64,000 nucleotides of DNA from Sphingobacterium sp. HMA12 (GCF_002933815.1 NZ_BEYR01000007.1:248001-312000), one strand, 5' to 3'. Shown: positions 41,921 through 51,412, numbered from the stretch's first letter. Program-made: numbers and translations. The notes: generated from the letters alone by a model not told the origin.

Positions 41921-42616
41921 ATGAGTTCTTCGAAACAAAAGATTTTAATTGTTGATGACGAAAAGGATATCTTGGATTTAATTGCATTCAACTTAAATCG
42001 TGAAGGTTATCAGGTCTCTACAGCGCAAAATGGGGAAGAGGCAATACAAGTTGCCAAGCAAGTAAACCCCGATCTGATCATCTTGGATGTGATGATGCCT
42101 AAGATGGACGGTATTGAAGCTTGTCGCATCATGCGCGCGATGCCTGAATTCAAAAGCACCTTTATGGTGTTTTTGACAGCCAGAAGCGAAGAATATTCGG
42201 AAATTGCCGGATTTCATGTTGGAGCGGATGATTATATCGCTAAGCCAATTAAGCCGAGAGCGCTGATGAGCCGTATCAATGCGATATTAAGAAGAAATAC
42301 GTCGGAGGAGTCTGATTCTTCAGCACAAGATAAAATCGAGATTGCGGATCTGGTTATAGACAGAGATTCCTTCTTAGTCTACAAAGGAGAGCAAAAGATT
42401 GTGCTTGCTAAAAAAGAGTTTGAATTACTCTACTTGTTGGCATCCAAACCCAATAAAGTTTTCACAAGAGAACAGATCCTAAAAAGTATCTGGGAAGACT
42501 CAGTGGTTGTCACCAACCGTACAATAGATGTGCATATTCGGAAGCTCCGTGAAAAAATAGGCGACGATTATGTGACCACTGTAAAAGGAGTGGGGTACAA
42601 ATTTGATAAAGAATAA
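41921..42616 (+). CDS. PhoB/OmpR-family response regulator, orphan
   Basis: Response regulator of 231 residues. I start at the ATG MSSSKQKILIVDDE; an in-frame upstream start would overlap the promoter box. The receiver domain (about 6-125) has the acidic pocket DD at 12-13, phospho-acceptor Asp56 in IILDVMMPKMDG, the Thr/Ser in LTARSEE, and Lys in DYIAKPIKP. The C-terminal winged-helix domain (about 145-231) carries the LAKKEFELLYLLASKPNKVFTREQIL and VVTNRTIDVHIRKLREKIG segments. Sequence and length resemble PhoB/PhoP-type regulators. No sensor kinase is adjacent, so its partner must lie elsewhere. Four 11-bp-phased repeats in its own promoter suggest positive autoregulation, as for phoB in other bacteria. 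I do not assign the symbol phoB because the kinase and regulon are unproven. Confidence 0.93.
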   Translation: MSSSKQKILIVDDEKDILDLIAFNLNREGYQVSTAQNGEEAIQVAKQVNPDLIILDVMMPKMDGIEACRIMRAMPEFKSTFMVFLTARSEEYSEIAGFHVGADDYIAKPIKPRALMSRINAILRRNTSEESDSSAQDKIEIADLVIDRDSFLVYKGEQKIVLAKKEFELLYLLASKPNKVFTREQILKSIWEDSVVVTNRTIDVHIRKLREKIGDDYVTTVKGVGYKFDKE

Positions 42617-42619
42617 TAG

Positions 42620-42642
42620 AAGAGGCTTAGGCCTCTTTTTTA
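42620..42642 (+). terminator. Rho-independent terminator of the response regulator gene
   Basis: AAGAGGC / GCCTCTT stem with a TTAG loop and a T run, right after the stop codon. Confidence 0.85.
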
Positions 42643-42789
42643 TTTCCAGCCAAGATTCTTTGTGCTTCTTTTAGTAAAAGCAGTTACGCCTACGATCCGT
42701 TAGGCATAAGGATGGGTGTTCTCTGCTTTTTGTCGCCTTATTTAAACAACTCTTTGAGCAGATAACTTGATATCACGGCAACAAATCTT

Positions 42790-42797
42790 TACTTTTG
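42790..42797 (+). promoter_or_regulatory. -7 promoter box of the dihydroorotase operon
   Basis: TACTTTTG matches TAnnTTTG, 27 bp before the chosen ATG at 42824. It makes the longer upstream start unlikely. Confidence 0.55.
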
Positions 42798-42823
42798 ACA
42801 GATACCAAAGTAAAGAGATCAAC

Positions 42824-44161
42824 ATGTCATCTATTCTTATAAAATCTGCGCAACTTGTTAACGAAGGTAAAGTTGAGGCTGCTGATGTATATATCAGTAA
42901 TGGTCGAATCGAAATGATCGCACAGGAGATTAATCATCCTGCGGATCAGGAAATCAATGCTGAGGGGCTACATCTGTTTCCGGGATTAATTGACGATCAG
43001 GTTCACTTTAGGGAGCCCGGATTGAATTATAAAGCAGATATATGGCATGAAAGTCGCGCTGCAGTTGCAGGTGGGACAACCTCATTCATGGAGATGCCGA
43101 ATACGGTTCCCAATACCTTGACACAGCAACTGCTTCAGGATAAATATGATATTGCAGCAAAGAATGCATTAGCCAACTATTCCTTCTTTATGGGAGCAGC
43201 TAACGATAATCTGGAAGAGGTCTTGAAAACCAATCCACGTGATGTCTGCGGTATTAAGATATTTATGGGATCATCCACTGGAAATATGCTGGTGGATAAT
43301 GAGAAAGCATTAGAAGGTATTTTTGCCAACGCTCCCACATTAATTGCGACACACTGTGAGGACGAAGCAACGATCAAGGCCAACCTGGTAGCATTCAAGG
43401 AAAAATACGGTGAGGATGGATTGAAGATTGAGATGCATCCGTTGATCCGCTCTGCGGAAGCTTGTTATTTGTCTTCATCCAAGGCTGTGGAACTGGCTAA
43501 AAAACATGATACAAGATTACATATTTTACATATATCAACAGCAAAGGAGATTGAGCTATTTCGGAATGATATTCCATTAAAGGACAAGAAAATCACGGCC
43601 GAAGCATGTATCCATCACCTTTGGTTTTCTGATCAGGATTACACGGCAAAGGGAAATTTTATTAAGTGGAATCCGGCTGTTAAAACGGCCAATGATCGCG
43701 ATCATATTCTTAAAGCGGTATTGGATGGGCATATTGACGTGATTGCAACAGATCACGCGCCGCATACGATCGAAGAAAAAATGCAGCCTTACAGCTCAGC
43801 TCCAAGTGGTGGCCCTCTAGTCCAACATGCTTTACAAGCATTATTGGATATGGTTAAAGCGGGTAAAATGACCTTAGAACAATTGGTTCAAAAGTCAGCA
43901 CATAATACGGCAACATTATTTCAGGTCGAAGATCGCGGTTATATCCGTGAAGGTTATTGGGCGGATCTAGTGCTTGTAGACCTAAATAAACCATATCGCG
44001 TTTCAAAAGAAAATATCCTTTCTAAATGCGGATGGTCACCATTTGAAGGACATACGTTCAGTTCAACGATCGAGCATACCATCGTATCGGGTAAAGTCGC
44101 GTTTTCCAAAGGACAAATCATTGAGCAGGGGGCCGGTGAGCGTCTGTTGTTCAATAGGTAA
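42824..44161 (+). CDS. Dihydroorotase-type amidohydrolase
   Basis: Zinc amidohydrolase of 445 residues. It would convert N-carbamoyl-aspartate to dihydroorotate in pyrimidine synthesis. The metal ligands are visible: HFREPG (about 62-67), a conserved MPNTVPNT loop, THCEDEA, LHILHIST, and the catalytic DHAPHT. The length fits the PyrC class I / allantoinase-like type found in Bacteroidota. The longer frame upstream is rejected since it would start before the promoter box. The LD-carboxypeptidase gene begins 11 bp after the stop, so the three forward genes form an operon. Whether the enzyme serves pyrimidine synthesis or another cyclic amide is not settled by the sequence. Confidence 0.88.
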   Translation: MSSILIKSAQLVNEGKVEAADVYISNGRIEMIAQEINHPADQEINAEGLHLFPGLIDDQVHFREPGLNYKADIWHESRAAVAGGTTSFMEMPNTVPNTLTQQLLQDKYDIAAKNALANYSFFMGAANDNLEEVLKTNPRDVCGIKIFMGSSTGNMLVDNEKALEGIFANAPTLIATHCEDEATIKANLVAFKEKYGEDGLKIEMHPLIRSAEACYLSSSKAVELAKKHDTRLHILHISTAKEIELFRNDIPLKDKKITAEACIHHLWFSDQDYTAKGNFIKWNPAVKTANDRDHILKAVLDGHIDVIATDHAPHTIEEKMQPYSSAPSGGPLVQHALQALLDMVKAGKMTLEQLVQKSAHNTATLFQVEDRGYIREGYWADLVLVDLNKPYRVSKENILSKCGWSPFEGHTFSSTIEHTIVSGKVAFSKGQIIEQGAGERLLFNR

Positions 44162-44172
44162 GTTGGGGTAAT

Positions 44173-45228
44173 ATGGAAAAGAGGACTTTTATAAAATCAA
44201 TTGCTTTGGGCGCATTGGCCATTCCGGTATTGGGGGCTGGGCGCGTTACAGAAACCGTGGCAGATTTAGCAGGACCGGTTACTTTGCTGGCAAAGAAGCT
44301 GCAGCTCGGGGATACGATCGGATTGATAACTCCCGCAGGCGTATTGGACGATGAGGAATCAATTGTTATCGCTCGCGAGATCTTTGAAGCATTGGGTTTT
44401 AAAGTGAAAGAAGGAAAACATATCCGTAGCCGTTATGGCAATTTGGCGGGGACAGATCAGGAGCGTATTGCCGATATACATGATATGTTTGCTGATAAGA
44501 CTGTCAAAGCAATAGTCTGTGTAAGGGGAGGCTCGGGAACTTCCCGGCTTCTGGACAGGCTTGATTATAAGATGATCGCCCAAAATCCTAAGATTTTGTT
44601 GGGCTATTCGGACATAACGGCGTTAATTCTGGCTTTGTATGCGAAAACCGGACTTGTTGCTTTCCATGGTGCGGTCGGTATAAGCACATGGACAAAGAAG
44701 CTCGCCGATGCATTTAATGCGCAATTTGTAGCGAATAAACCTGCGGTATTTGAAAACCCTAAATCAAAGGGGGATAATATTGTACAGACTAAAGACCGTA
44801 TTGCAACAATTTCTACGGGTACTGTCGATGGTGTACTGCTCGGTGGTAATATGACCGTCTTGACCGGATTGTGTGGTTCGCCTTATCTACCCGACTTTAA
44901 AGATAAGATCCTTTTTATTGAGGAGGTGGACGAAGATATGGAACGCGTTGACCGTATGTTTTGCCAGCTAAAAAATGCAGGGATATTAGCGGTGATCAAA
45001 GGTTTTATTTTTGGGAAATGCACCAATTGTAAGCCGTCGGGAGGCTATGGTTCTGTGACATTGGATCAGCTGTTCAATGATTATATCAGGCCCTTAAAGG
45101 TACCTGCTTATAGCGGCGCTGTCATTGGGCATATTGCAGATCAATTTATCCTTCCGGTAGGTGTAAAGGTGAGAATGGATGCATCGCAAGGAACGATTAC
45201 CTTACTTGAGGCAGCCTTAAAAGATTAA
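44173..45228 (+). CDS. Murein LD-carboxypeptidase (S66, LdcA/YkfA type)
   Basis: Peptidase of 351 residues. It removes the terminal D-Ala from tetrapeptide muropeptides, making tripeptides. The S66 family signatures are RGGSGTSRLLDRLDY (about 117-131), the GYSDIT serine region (about 141-147), and the later LFIEEVDEDMERVDRMF with a catalytic Glu; the catalytic His is likely in the IGHIADQ segment near the end. A leader KRTFIKSIALGALAIPVLGAG resembles a Tat signal, so unlike cytosolic LdcA this enzyme may be exported. It ends 1 bp before the next peptidase gene, so the two are translated together. Their neighbours (dipeptide epimerase, NlpC/P60, SusCD) make a murein-recycling role strong by context. 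Confidence 0.88.
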   Translation: MEKRTFIKSIALGALAIPVLGAGRVTETVADLAGPVTLLAKKLQLGDTIGLITPAGVLDDEESIVIAREIFEALGFKVKEGKHIRSRYGNLAGTDQERIADIHDMFADKTVKAIVCVRGGSGTSRLLDRLDYKMIAQNPKILLGYSDITALILALYAKTGLVAFHGAVGISTWTKKLADAFNAQFVANKPAVFENPKSKGDNIVQTKDRIATISTGTVDGVLLGGNMTVLTGLCGSPYLPDFKDKILFIEEVDEDMERVDRMFCQLKNAGILAVIKGFIFGKCTNCKPSGGYGSVTLDQLFNDYIRPLKVPAYSGAVIGHIADQFILPVGVKVRMDASQGTITLLEAALKD

Positions 45229-45229
45229 G

Positions 45230-46645
45230 ATGAATTTAGTAAAAGAAGATTTTCTCAAAGCCTTTTCTTTATATGAAGAAAAGGCTTTGCAGCATAGACG
45301 ATTTAAACATGCTGATATCTTGCCACTTTTGCAAGGAAAAGAGAGCAGTAAGCAATTTACTGTTGAAGAAATTGGACAGTCAGTGGAGGAACGTTCGATT
45401 TTTAGATTGAAATATGGGCAAGGGGAGATAAAGGTTTTATTATGGTCGCAGATGCATGGGGACGAACCCACGGCAACAATGGCGCTATTTGATCTGTTTA
45501 ATTTCTTAAATGGTGGGGCGGATGGCTTTGATACCTTACGAAAGGAGATCGCCGAGAAATTGACCTTATACTTTATTCCGATGCTGAACCCAGATGGCGC
45601 TGAGCGTTATCAGCGGCGGACGGCCATGAATGTGGATATGAATCGGGATGCGCGCTCGCTTGCAACTGTAGAAGGGGCCCTACTGAAAGCGCAGGCGATG
45701 CAATTAAAGCCAGACTTTGCTTTTAATCTCCATAATCAGAATAATTACTACAATATTCCCGGCACAGCCACACCCGTAACGATTTCTTTGCTGGCGCCAG
45801 CCTACGACTATGCGAGGAGTGTGAATGTAGTTCGGGCAGATGCCATGCGGGTAATCGTGGGTATAAATAAGATATTGCTACAATTTATACCAAATGCTGT
45901 CGCGAAATATGATGATGAACATACCCCGCGTGGTTTTGGAGACAATTTTCAAAAATGGGGTGCGCGTACCATTCTGATTGAGTCAGGAGCCTATGCTGGT
46001 GATCCTGAGAAACTGGAAGTGCGAAAATATAATTTCATTGCGCTCTTATACGCCTTTCAGGAAATCGCTTCGGGATCCTATCTGGTACATGATATTGCAG
46101 ATTACAACGCTATTCCTTTTAATGATGAAAAGCTTCATGATGTTTTGATTCGAAACTTATCCATCGAAAAAAATGGTAAAAGGATGTTGGTGGATGTGGC
46201 TATTCGACAAAATGAAAAAACGGTTGCGAACGACTATTACGTAGAAGGAGTGATTGAGGATATCGGTGATTTGCAGGATTTCTATGGATATACCGATATG
46301 GATGTCGAAGGACTCCGATTTATTCCCGCAAAAATGTATACAGATCGGATATTTTCATTGGCGGAATTAACTTTGCCCATTGTGATTGAGTTGTTGAAAC
46401 AGGGCTATGGGGCGTTACGGATTTCTGATAGGCCCAAGGGTGCACTAATGCATGCTTTTCCTATTCAGATCTTAACAGATGTTGATTTTCAATGTGCGGG
46501 CAGTACCTTCCCAGGAGATCAAGCTGACTTTTTTATCGGCTCGGAAGATGGAATTCGATTTGCATTAATCAATGGTTACTTATTGGATCTAACGGTTAAT
46601 TTAGCTGAGCAAAATTGTAAAAATAAACTTTATCAAGCTAATTAA
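45230..46645 (+). CDS. M14-family zinc carboxypeptidase-like enzyme (MpaA-like by context)
   Basis: Metallopeptidase of 471 residues with no evident signal peptide. The M14 zinc ligands are present: H and E in QMHGDEPTATM (about 80-90), and H in FNLHNQN (about 165). The catalytic Glu is in ILIESGAYAGD (about 250). The YFIPMLNPDGAERYQRRTAMNVDMNRDAR stretch is the typical substrate-binding region. E. coli MpaA, an M14 enzyme that cuts gamma-D-Glu-Dap, is encoded next to a dipeptide epimerase; the set here is similar, so the same reaction is plausible. The C-terminal 170 residues are beta-rich and not explained by the M14 core. It is followed directly by a bidirectional terminator. Confidence 0.85.
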   Translation: MNLVKEDFLKAFSLYEEKALQHRRFKHADILPLLQGKESSKQFTVEEIGQSVEERSIFRLKYGQGEIKVLLWSQMHGDEPTATMALFDLFNFLNGGADGFDTLRKEIAEKLTLYFIPMLNPDGAERYQRRTAMNVDMNRDARSLATVEGALLKAQAMQLKPDFAFNLHNQNNYYNIPGTATPVTISLLAPAYDYARSVNVVRADAMRVIVGINKILLQFIPNAVAKYDDEHTPRGFGDNFQKWGARTILIESGAYAGDPEKLEVRKYNFIALLYAFQEIASGSYLVHDIADYNAIPFNDEKLHDVLIRNLSIEKNGKRMLVDVAIRQNEKTVANDYYVEGVIEDIGDLQDFYGYTDMDVEGLRFIPAKMYTDRIFSLAELTLPIVIELLKQGYGALRISDRPKGALMHAFPIQILTDVDFQCAGSTFPGDQADFFIGSEDGIRFALINGYLLDLTVNLAEQNCKNKLYQAN

Positions 46646-46693
46646 ATACATTCAAAAAGGCCAATTATAGTGGCCTTTTTGAATGTATTTAAT
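46641..46693. terminator. Bidirectional terminator, 23-bp perfect inverted repeat
   Basis: The repeat runs from 46641-46663 and 46671-46693 around a 7-nt loop, with the AAAAAGGCCA / TGGCCTTTTT core. It begins inside the M14 stop codon and ends 1 bp before the SusD stop, so one element serves both convergent operons. Confidence 0.95.
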
Positions 46694-48181
46694 CTAGTAC
46701 CCGGGGTTCTGCTGGTCTTTCAACGTTGGATTGGCATTAATCTCAGATTGTGGGATAGGCAAGATCGCTTTATCAAAAGTTCGGTCAATTTCCTTCGGAC
46801 GCGTTTTGATCGTTAATCCCTGAAAGTCATCATTGAATGTGATTTTCTTATTGAGCCGGATCATATCCCAGTACCGATGCCCTTCACCGAACAGCTCTTT
46901 GCTTTTTTCATTAAGGATGGCATCTTCGTTGACAGTGGCTGAAGAGAATGCAGGACGGTTCGGAGCGCGTTTGCTGATGGCATTTAATAGTTCTGCCGAT
47001 TTTGCAGGATCTGCACTTGGCTTTTTTAATGCTGCTTCCGCGGCGATGAGGTAAATTTCAGAAAGCCTGATTACCTTGATATTCACAGCCGTATTATTTG
47101 TGTTTCCTTTGTCCCCAAGTGAATTGAGTGGTAAGGAGGTATTGGTATTTACACTACCTAGATTTTTATAAACGGCACCCATGCGTGTTGCCGAACTTTC
47201 GTCTCTTCCCAAAATTGCCCAGCGCACATCGCTGTTATCTTCTTTCATGCGATTGAGGTAATAATCACTTGCGTAGAACATTCCGCCCTGTCCACCTGTT
47301 CTCCGCATCAGGTAATAACCCAAGCTTGCTGTACCTAAGTCAGCCTCACCTTCGTTAATACCGAGTTCATAGATAGATTCTGTGCCATACATGCTCGCCC
47401 AGGAAGATGCCCATTTCTCATTTTCATACAATTTATAGGTACCGCTTGTGATCACCTCATTTGCTTTTGAATAAGCATTTTCATAATCTGCCATTGTCAA
47501 ATAAACCCTGCTTTGTATGGCTAAGTTCGCATAATAATTGATATACCCATTGTCAATAGCTTTATTTGCTCCAAGCAGCTCCTGGCCGGTTTTGAGATCT
47601 TTTAGGATCTGGGTATATACTTCCGCTACAGTTGCTCTGGCTGGTTTATTGTTATAGGATGCCGGACTGATAACGATGGGAACCCCTCGAGAAGCTTTGT
47701 CCTGTGTATATGATTTTCCATATAAACGAACGAGGTCAAAATAAAATAAGGCCCGTAGGGTAAGTAACTGCCCCTGCGCATTTGTATATTGCGCTTTGGA
47801 ATCTGTAGCTACTTGGTCAATTTTTTCTAATACGTCATTTGTCTGGGCGATACAATAATAAATCTGTGACCAGAAGCCTGAAAAGTTGTTTGTTTCTGCA
47901 TCTTGATTAAATGAATACAGTTGATCAAGCCCTCTTCCTTGGGAATAAACCGTTAGATCGCCACCTTTGACCTCTCCATACAGTTCGAAATTTCGACCGT
48001 AATAACTTGAAGAAGCAATCAGTCTGCTTAGTCCATTGATCCTATTCCGGGCATCACTGGCTCCATTGAGTGCTGTTCCTGCATCAACGGAATTGCCTGG
48101 CTCAACGTCTAGAAAATCTTTGCAGCTGCTGAAAGACGTTAACAGGGCTGCGGCTATAATAGATATTTTAAATATTTTCAT
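46694..48181 (-). CDS. SusD/RagB-like outer-membrane lipoprotein
   Basis: Surface lipoprotein of 495 residues; lipobox FSSCKDF followed by the family's LDVEPG motif. It forms the lid of a SusCD transporter and binds substrate before uptake. TPR-like helices make up most of the protein, and the C-terminal part shows the usual IRLSEIYLIAAEAALKK and LNAISKRA(P)NR sequences, ending with the RYWDMIRLNKKI and ILPIPQSEINANPTLKDQQNPGY motif seen in most SusD homologues. Located 18 bp downstream of its SusC partner. Neighbouring peptidases and the epimerase suggest that the cargo is muropeptides or peptides rather than a glycan; no carbohydrate enzyme is in the cluster. That substrate idea is inference. 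Confidence 0.95.
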   Translation of the reverse strand: MKIFKISIIAAALLTSFSSCKDFLDVEPGNSVDAGTALNGASDARNRINGLSRLIASSSYYGRNFELYGEVKGGDLTVYSQGRGLDQLYSFNQDAETNNFSGFWSQIYYCIAQTNDVLEKIDQVATDSKAQYTNAQGQLLTLRALFYFDLVRLYGKSYTQDKASRGVPIVISPASYNNKPARATVAEVYTQILKDLKTGQELLGANKAIDNGYINYYANLAIQSRVYLTMADYENAYSKANEVITSGTYKLYENEKWASSWASMYGTESIYELGINEGEADLGTASLGYYLMRRTGGQGGMFYASDYYLNRMKEDNSDVRWAILGRDESSATRMGAVYKNLGSVNTNTSLPLNSLGDKGNTNNTAVNIKVIRLSEIYLIAAEAALKKPSADPAKSAELLNAISKRAPNRPAFSSATVNEDAILNEKSKELFGEGHRYWDMIRLNKKITFNDDFQGLTIKTRPKEIDRTFDKAILPIPQSEINANPTLKDQQNPGY

Positions 48182-48199
48182 TTCTTAAAAGATTAAGGA

Positions 48200-51100
48200 T
48201 TAAAAACCCAGTTCTATACCAAATGTGTAGGTCTTCCCTAGCGGTGTTTCCCAGCCGCGTGTTGCGTATTGACCAACCTCAGGATCGGCAATTTTATATT
48301 TTGATGCGGTCAATAGATTAGTTCCGTTGAAGTATACACGTGCATTGCTAAATCCGATTTTGTTCAAAACAGTTTTAGGCAATCTGTAGCCAAAATTGAT
48401 ATTTTTTAATCTGAGGAATGAAGCATCGTGTAATTGTCTGGAGCTATATTTTTGAGGGTCGGTCAAGTCGTTTCCGTCTAATTTCGGTAAGGTGCCAGAT
48501 GTATTGTTTTCGGTCCACATATGCTCAAAGGCATATTCCGAGCGAATCCTTTCCCAATAGTAACCATCGTCGGCTACATCTTTGAACGCTCCATCATATA
48601 GTTTGCCACCAAGTTTATATATGAAATTGAACCCAAGATTGAAATTTTTGTACTCAAAATCAGTATTTATACCACCGCTGACATTGGGAATACCATTTCC
48701 GATAATTGTATAATCGGCTTGGTTAAAGTCATAAGTTGCTTTTCGGCCATTGTAATCAAATATACCCGAACCTGTGTTGCTGTTATTTGTATAATAGACG
48801 TTTTTGCCATTGGTCGCATCAACGCCTGCCCATTCGTAGCCATAAAATGCAAGCGTCGACTGTCCTTCCCTATAAATAAATTGTGCACGGGCATCACCGC
48901 TCCCTTTGGTATCATTACCCACTGAGCCAGTAGGGTCATACCAGATAATATCTTGGTTGTCATTTAGCTTTTGGACTTTTGAATTTATGAAAGCTGCATT
49001 TACATTGGCACTCCATCTAAAATCATCTTTTTTGATGATGTCGCCAGCTAATTCAATTTCAATTCCTTTGTTATTGATTTGTCCTACGTTTCTTAATACG
49101 GTGCTGAATCCAGTTGTTTGTGAAGTTGGGACATCCTGTAATAAGTTTTTAGAGCTGCGATTGAAGTATTCTACTGACCCCGTGATTCTGTTGTTTAAGA
49201 ACCCAAATTCCAGTCCGGCGTTCGTTGTGTAAGAGGTTTCCCAGGTAATATCCGGGTCTGGGTTGGAGACAAGGTTACCCCCCGGTTGTCCTTTATAATT
49301 GAAGTTGTTAAAGGATACTAGTCTTCTCCATCCAAAATTGTCTGTTGGTAAGGTTCCATTGACACCGTAAGAGGCCTTGAGACGTAATGTACTGATGGCA
49401 TCGTTATCGCGTAATGATGGAAGGCTTTTTAGGCTATATGCACCCGATATCGACCAAAAATCTCCCCAACGGTTTTTGGGACCTAGTTTCGAAGAACCAT
49501 CACGACGATAAGAAGCTGCTAAAAAATAAGTGTTGTCATAATTGTATTCCGCTCTTCCCAAGAATGACATCAGATTATATCCCCAGCTATATGCATTCGC
49601 TTCAAACTTACCTGCCGAAGAAATGTAAGGAAGTTCGGCGGACCCCAAATTGCGGCCTGTTGTGCGCATAAAATCCGTCTTATTTTTTTCGGCTTCAAAC
49701 CCCGCAAGTAAGTTTATCGTGTGTTTGTCAAAAGATTTATTATAATTTATGGTATTTGAAGTTACCAATTTCAGCATATTCGTGTTAAATTGATGCACTA
49801 CACCTCCGTCGCTGATACCATTGAAATGTTTAGCGCTATAATACAGGTAGTCCTTCATATCCGTATAATCATACGAGAATACAGTTTTTGCTGTTAATTC
49901 GGGAAGAATTGTCCAGGTCAGGTTGCTGATGACGCCTAGTTTATTTGTTTTCGAGTTGTTGTCCCATTGTTGGTCATAATAGTCGGCATTATAGGCATAG
50001 CTACCATAGCGGTCTGTCCAAGCCTCACCCGTTTTATAGTTTGTAGGCCAGTATAAAGGCCACAAGAGATTTCTGGATTGTAGAAAATAATTCGATCCTG
50101 TATTGCGGGTATCGTTAAAACCTTTTTTCTTGTTGTGACCGATATTGATATTCGTTCCAAATTCCAGGTTATCAACGATTTTTTGTGTTAGATTGAGACG
50201 GCCTGAAATACGTTCGAAATCATTGACCCTAATCCTGCTTTTATCTGTTGTGTAACCTAAAGAGGAAAAGTATTTCGTCGACTCAGTTCCACCTGAAAGT
50301 GAAAGATTGTTGTCCTGATAAATCCCCGTGCGAAACAGCGCTTTATCCCAATCGTAATATTTGCCTTCACGGTTTTCAATTCCATCAGTCATTCCCAGAA
50401 TGCTGACATTGCTCATTCTTAGGGGATCGCTGACTTCAAAACGATAACCATGTCTGTTAAATTTAGTATTTAGCTGTCCAAGGGCGTAAGTACTGGCATC
50501 CGCATCGGTATAATTTACACCAGTTTTTGGATTGACGTTTGACGTGCGGTAATCATGAAATATCTGATACAGCATATTAACTTGATCCTGAGGCGAAGCT
50601 GTTTCGTAATTGTCTGTTGCCCAGGTTGGCGTAAAGCCGATAGAGCTTTTAAAATTGACCGTGGGTTTTCCCGTTTTGCCTTTTTTGGTCGTTATTAAGA
50701 TGACACCATTTGCTGCTCTGGAACCATATAGGGAGGAGGCCGCCGCATCTTTTAGTACGGTAATCGTTTCAATATCATCGGGATTGAGATTTCCCATAAC
50801 ATTGTTTGATGTGTAGATATAGTCCCCCATTTGACCACCCGAACCGGAATTGGCAGGAACACCATCTATGACATAGAGCGGTTCGTTCGAAGCATTCATC
50901 GATCCTACGCCCCGAATACGAATGCTAGGTGTTGAGCCTGCTTGTCCAGAGGGAGTAGAAACTGTCAGACCCGCAACGCGTCCACTTAAGGCACTTTCAA
51001 ATGAGGTTGTGGGAACATTATCTATATCTTTGGCTTTTACTATTGCCGCAGATCCAGTATATGTACTTTTTTTTGCTGTACCATAAGCGACAACCATGAC

Positions 51101-51412
51101 CTCATCTAAAGCCTGTTCGCCACTTGTAATAGTGATACTGATTGTTTTTCGGCCATTGATCTGAATCTCCTGCGCTTTATACCCAACAGCAGATATCAGG
51201 AGCGACGCATTCGAATTCGCATGAAGGGTGAATAAGCCTTGTTCATTGGTCGATGTTCCCTGGCTCGACCCTTTGATATTTATGGTAACTCCGCTGATGG
51301 GATTTCCATTGCTGTCTGTAATTTTTCCAGCAATCTGAATCTGTTGTGCATATAGAGACTGCATCGAACTACAGGCTAGGAGACACAAGGTTGTGAGCAC
51401 ATGTTGTTTCAT
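48200..51412 (-). CDS. SusC/RagA-like TonB-dependent transporter
   Basis: Outer-membrane transporter of 1070 residues. A signal peptide (about 1-23, SLYAQ) is followed by a carboxypeptidase-regulatory-like domain (about 25-100), a TonB-box-like region LDEVMVVAYGTAKKS (about 102-116), the plug with the RagA signature GSMNASNEPLYVIDGVP (about 172-188), and the beta-barrel ending in GIELGF. No STN domain is present, so there is no direct anti-sigma signalling. SusD is encoded right after. There are about 213 bp between the start and the epimerase gene end. No sigma, hybrid sensor or SusR-like regulator gene sits nearby, which is unusual for polysaccharide loci and fits a housekeeping or recycling uptake system. 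Confidence 0.96.
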   Translation of the reverse strand: MKQHVLTTLCLLACSSMQSLYAQQIQIAGKITDSNGNPISGVTINIKGSSQGTSTNEQGLFTLHANSNASLLISAVGYKAQEIQINGRKTISITITSGEQALDEVMVVAYGTAKKSTYTGSAAIVKAKDIDNVPTTSFESALSGRVAGLTVSTPSGQAGSTPSIRIRGVGSMNASNEPLYVIDGVPANSGSGGQMGDYIYTSNNVMGNLNPDDIETITVLKDAAASSLYGSRAANGVILITTKKGKTGKPTVNFKSSIGFTPTWATDNYETASPQDQVNMLYQIFHDYRTSNVNPKTGVNYTDADASTYALGQLNTKFNRHGYRFEVSDPLRMSNVSILGMTDGIENREGKYYDWDKALFRTGIYQDNNLSLSGGTESTKYFSSLGYTTDKSRIRVNDFERISGRLNLTQKIVDNLEFGTNINIGHNKKKGFNDTRNTGSNYFLQSRNLLWPLYWPTNYKTGEAWTDRYGSYAYNADYYDQQWDNNSKTNKLGVISNLTWTILPELTAKTVFSYDYTDMKDYLYYSAKHFNGISDGGVVHQFNTNMLKLVTSNTINYNKSFDKHTINLLAGFEAEKNKTDFMRTTGRNLGSAELPYISSAGKFEANAYSWGYNLMSFLGRAEYNYDNTYFLAASYRRDGSSKLGPKNRWGDFWSISGAYSLKSLPSLRDNDAISTLRLKASYGVNGTLPTDNFGWRRLVSFNNFNYKGQPGGNLVSNPDPDITWETSYTTNAGLEFGFLNNRITGSVEYFNRSSKNLLQDVPTSQTTGFSTVLRNVGQINNKGIEIELAGDIIKKDDFRWSANVNAAFINSKVQKLNDNQDIIWYDPTGSVGNDTKGSGDARAQFIYREGQSTLAFYGYEWAGVDATNGKNVYYTNNSNTGSGIFDYNGRKATYDFNQADYTIIGNGIPNVSGGINTDFEYKNFNLGFNFIYKLGGKLYDGAFKDVADDGYYWERIRSEYAFEHMWTENNTSGTLPKLDGNDLTDPQKYSSRQLHDASFLRLKNINFGYRLPKTVLNKIGFSNARVYFNGTNLLTASKYKIADPEVGQYATRGWETPLGKTYTFGIELGF

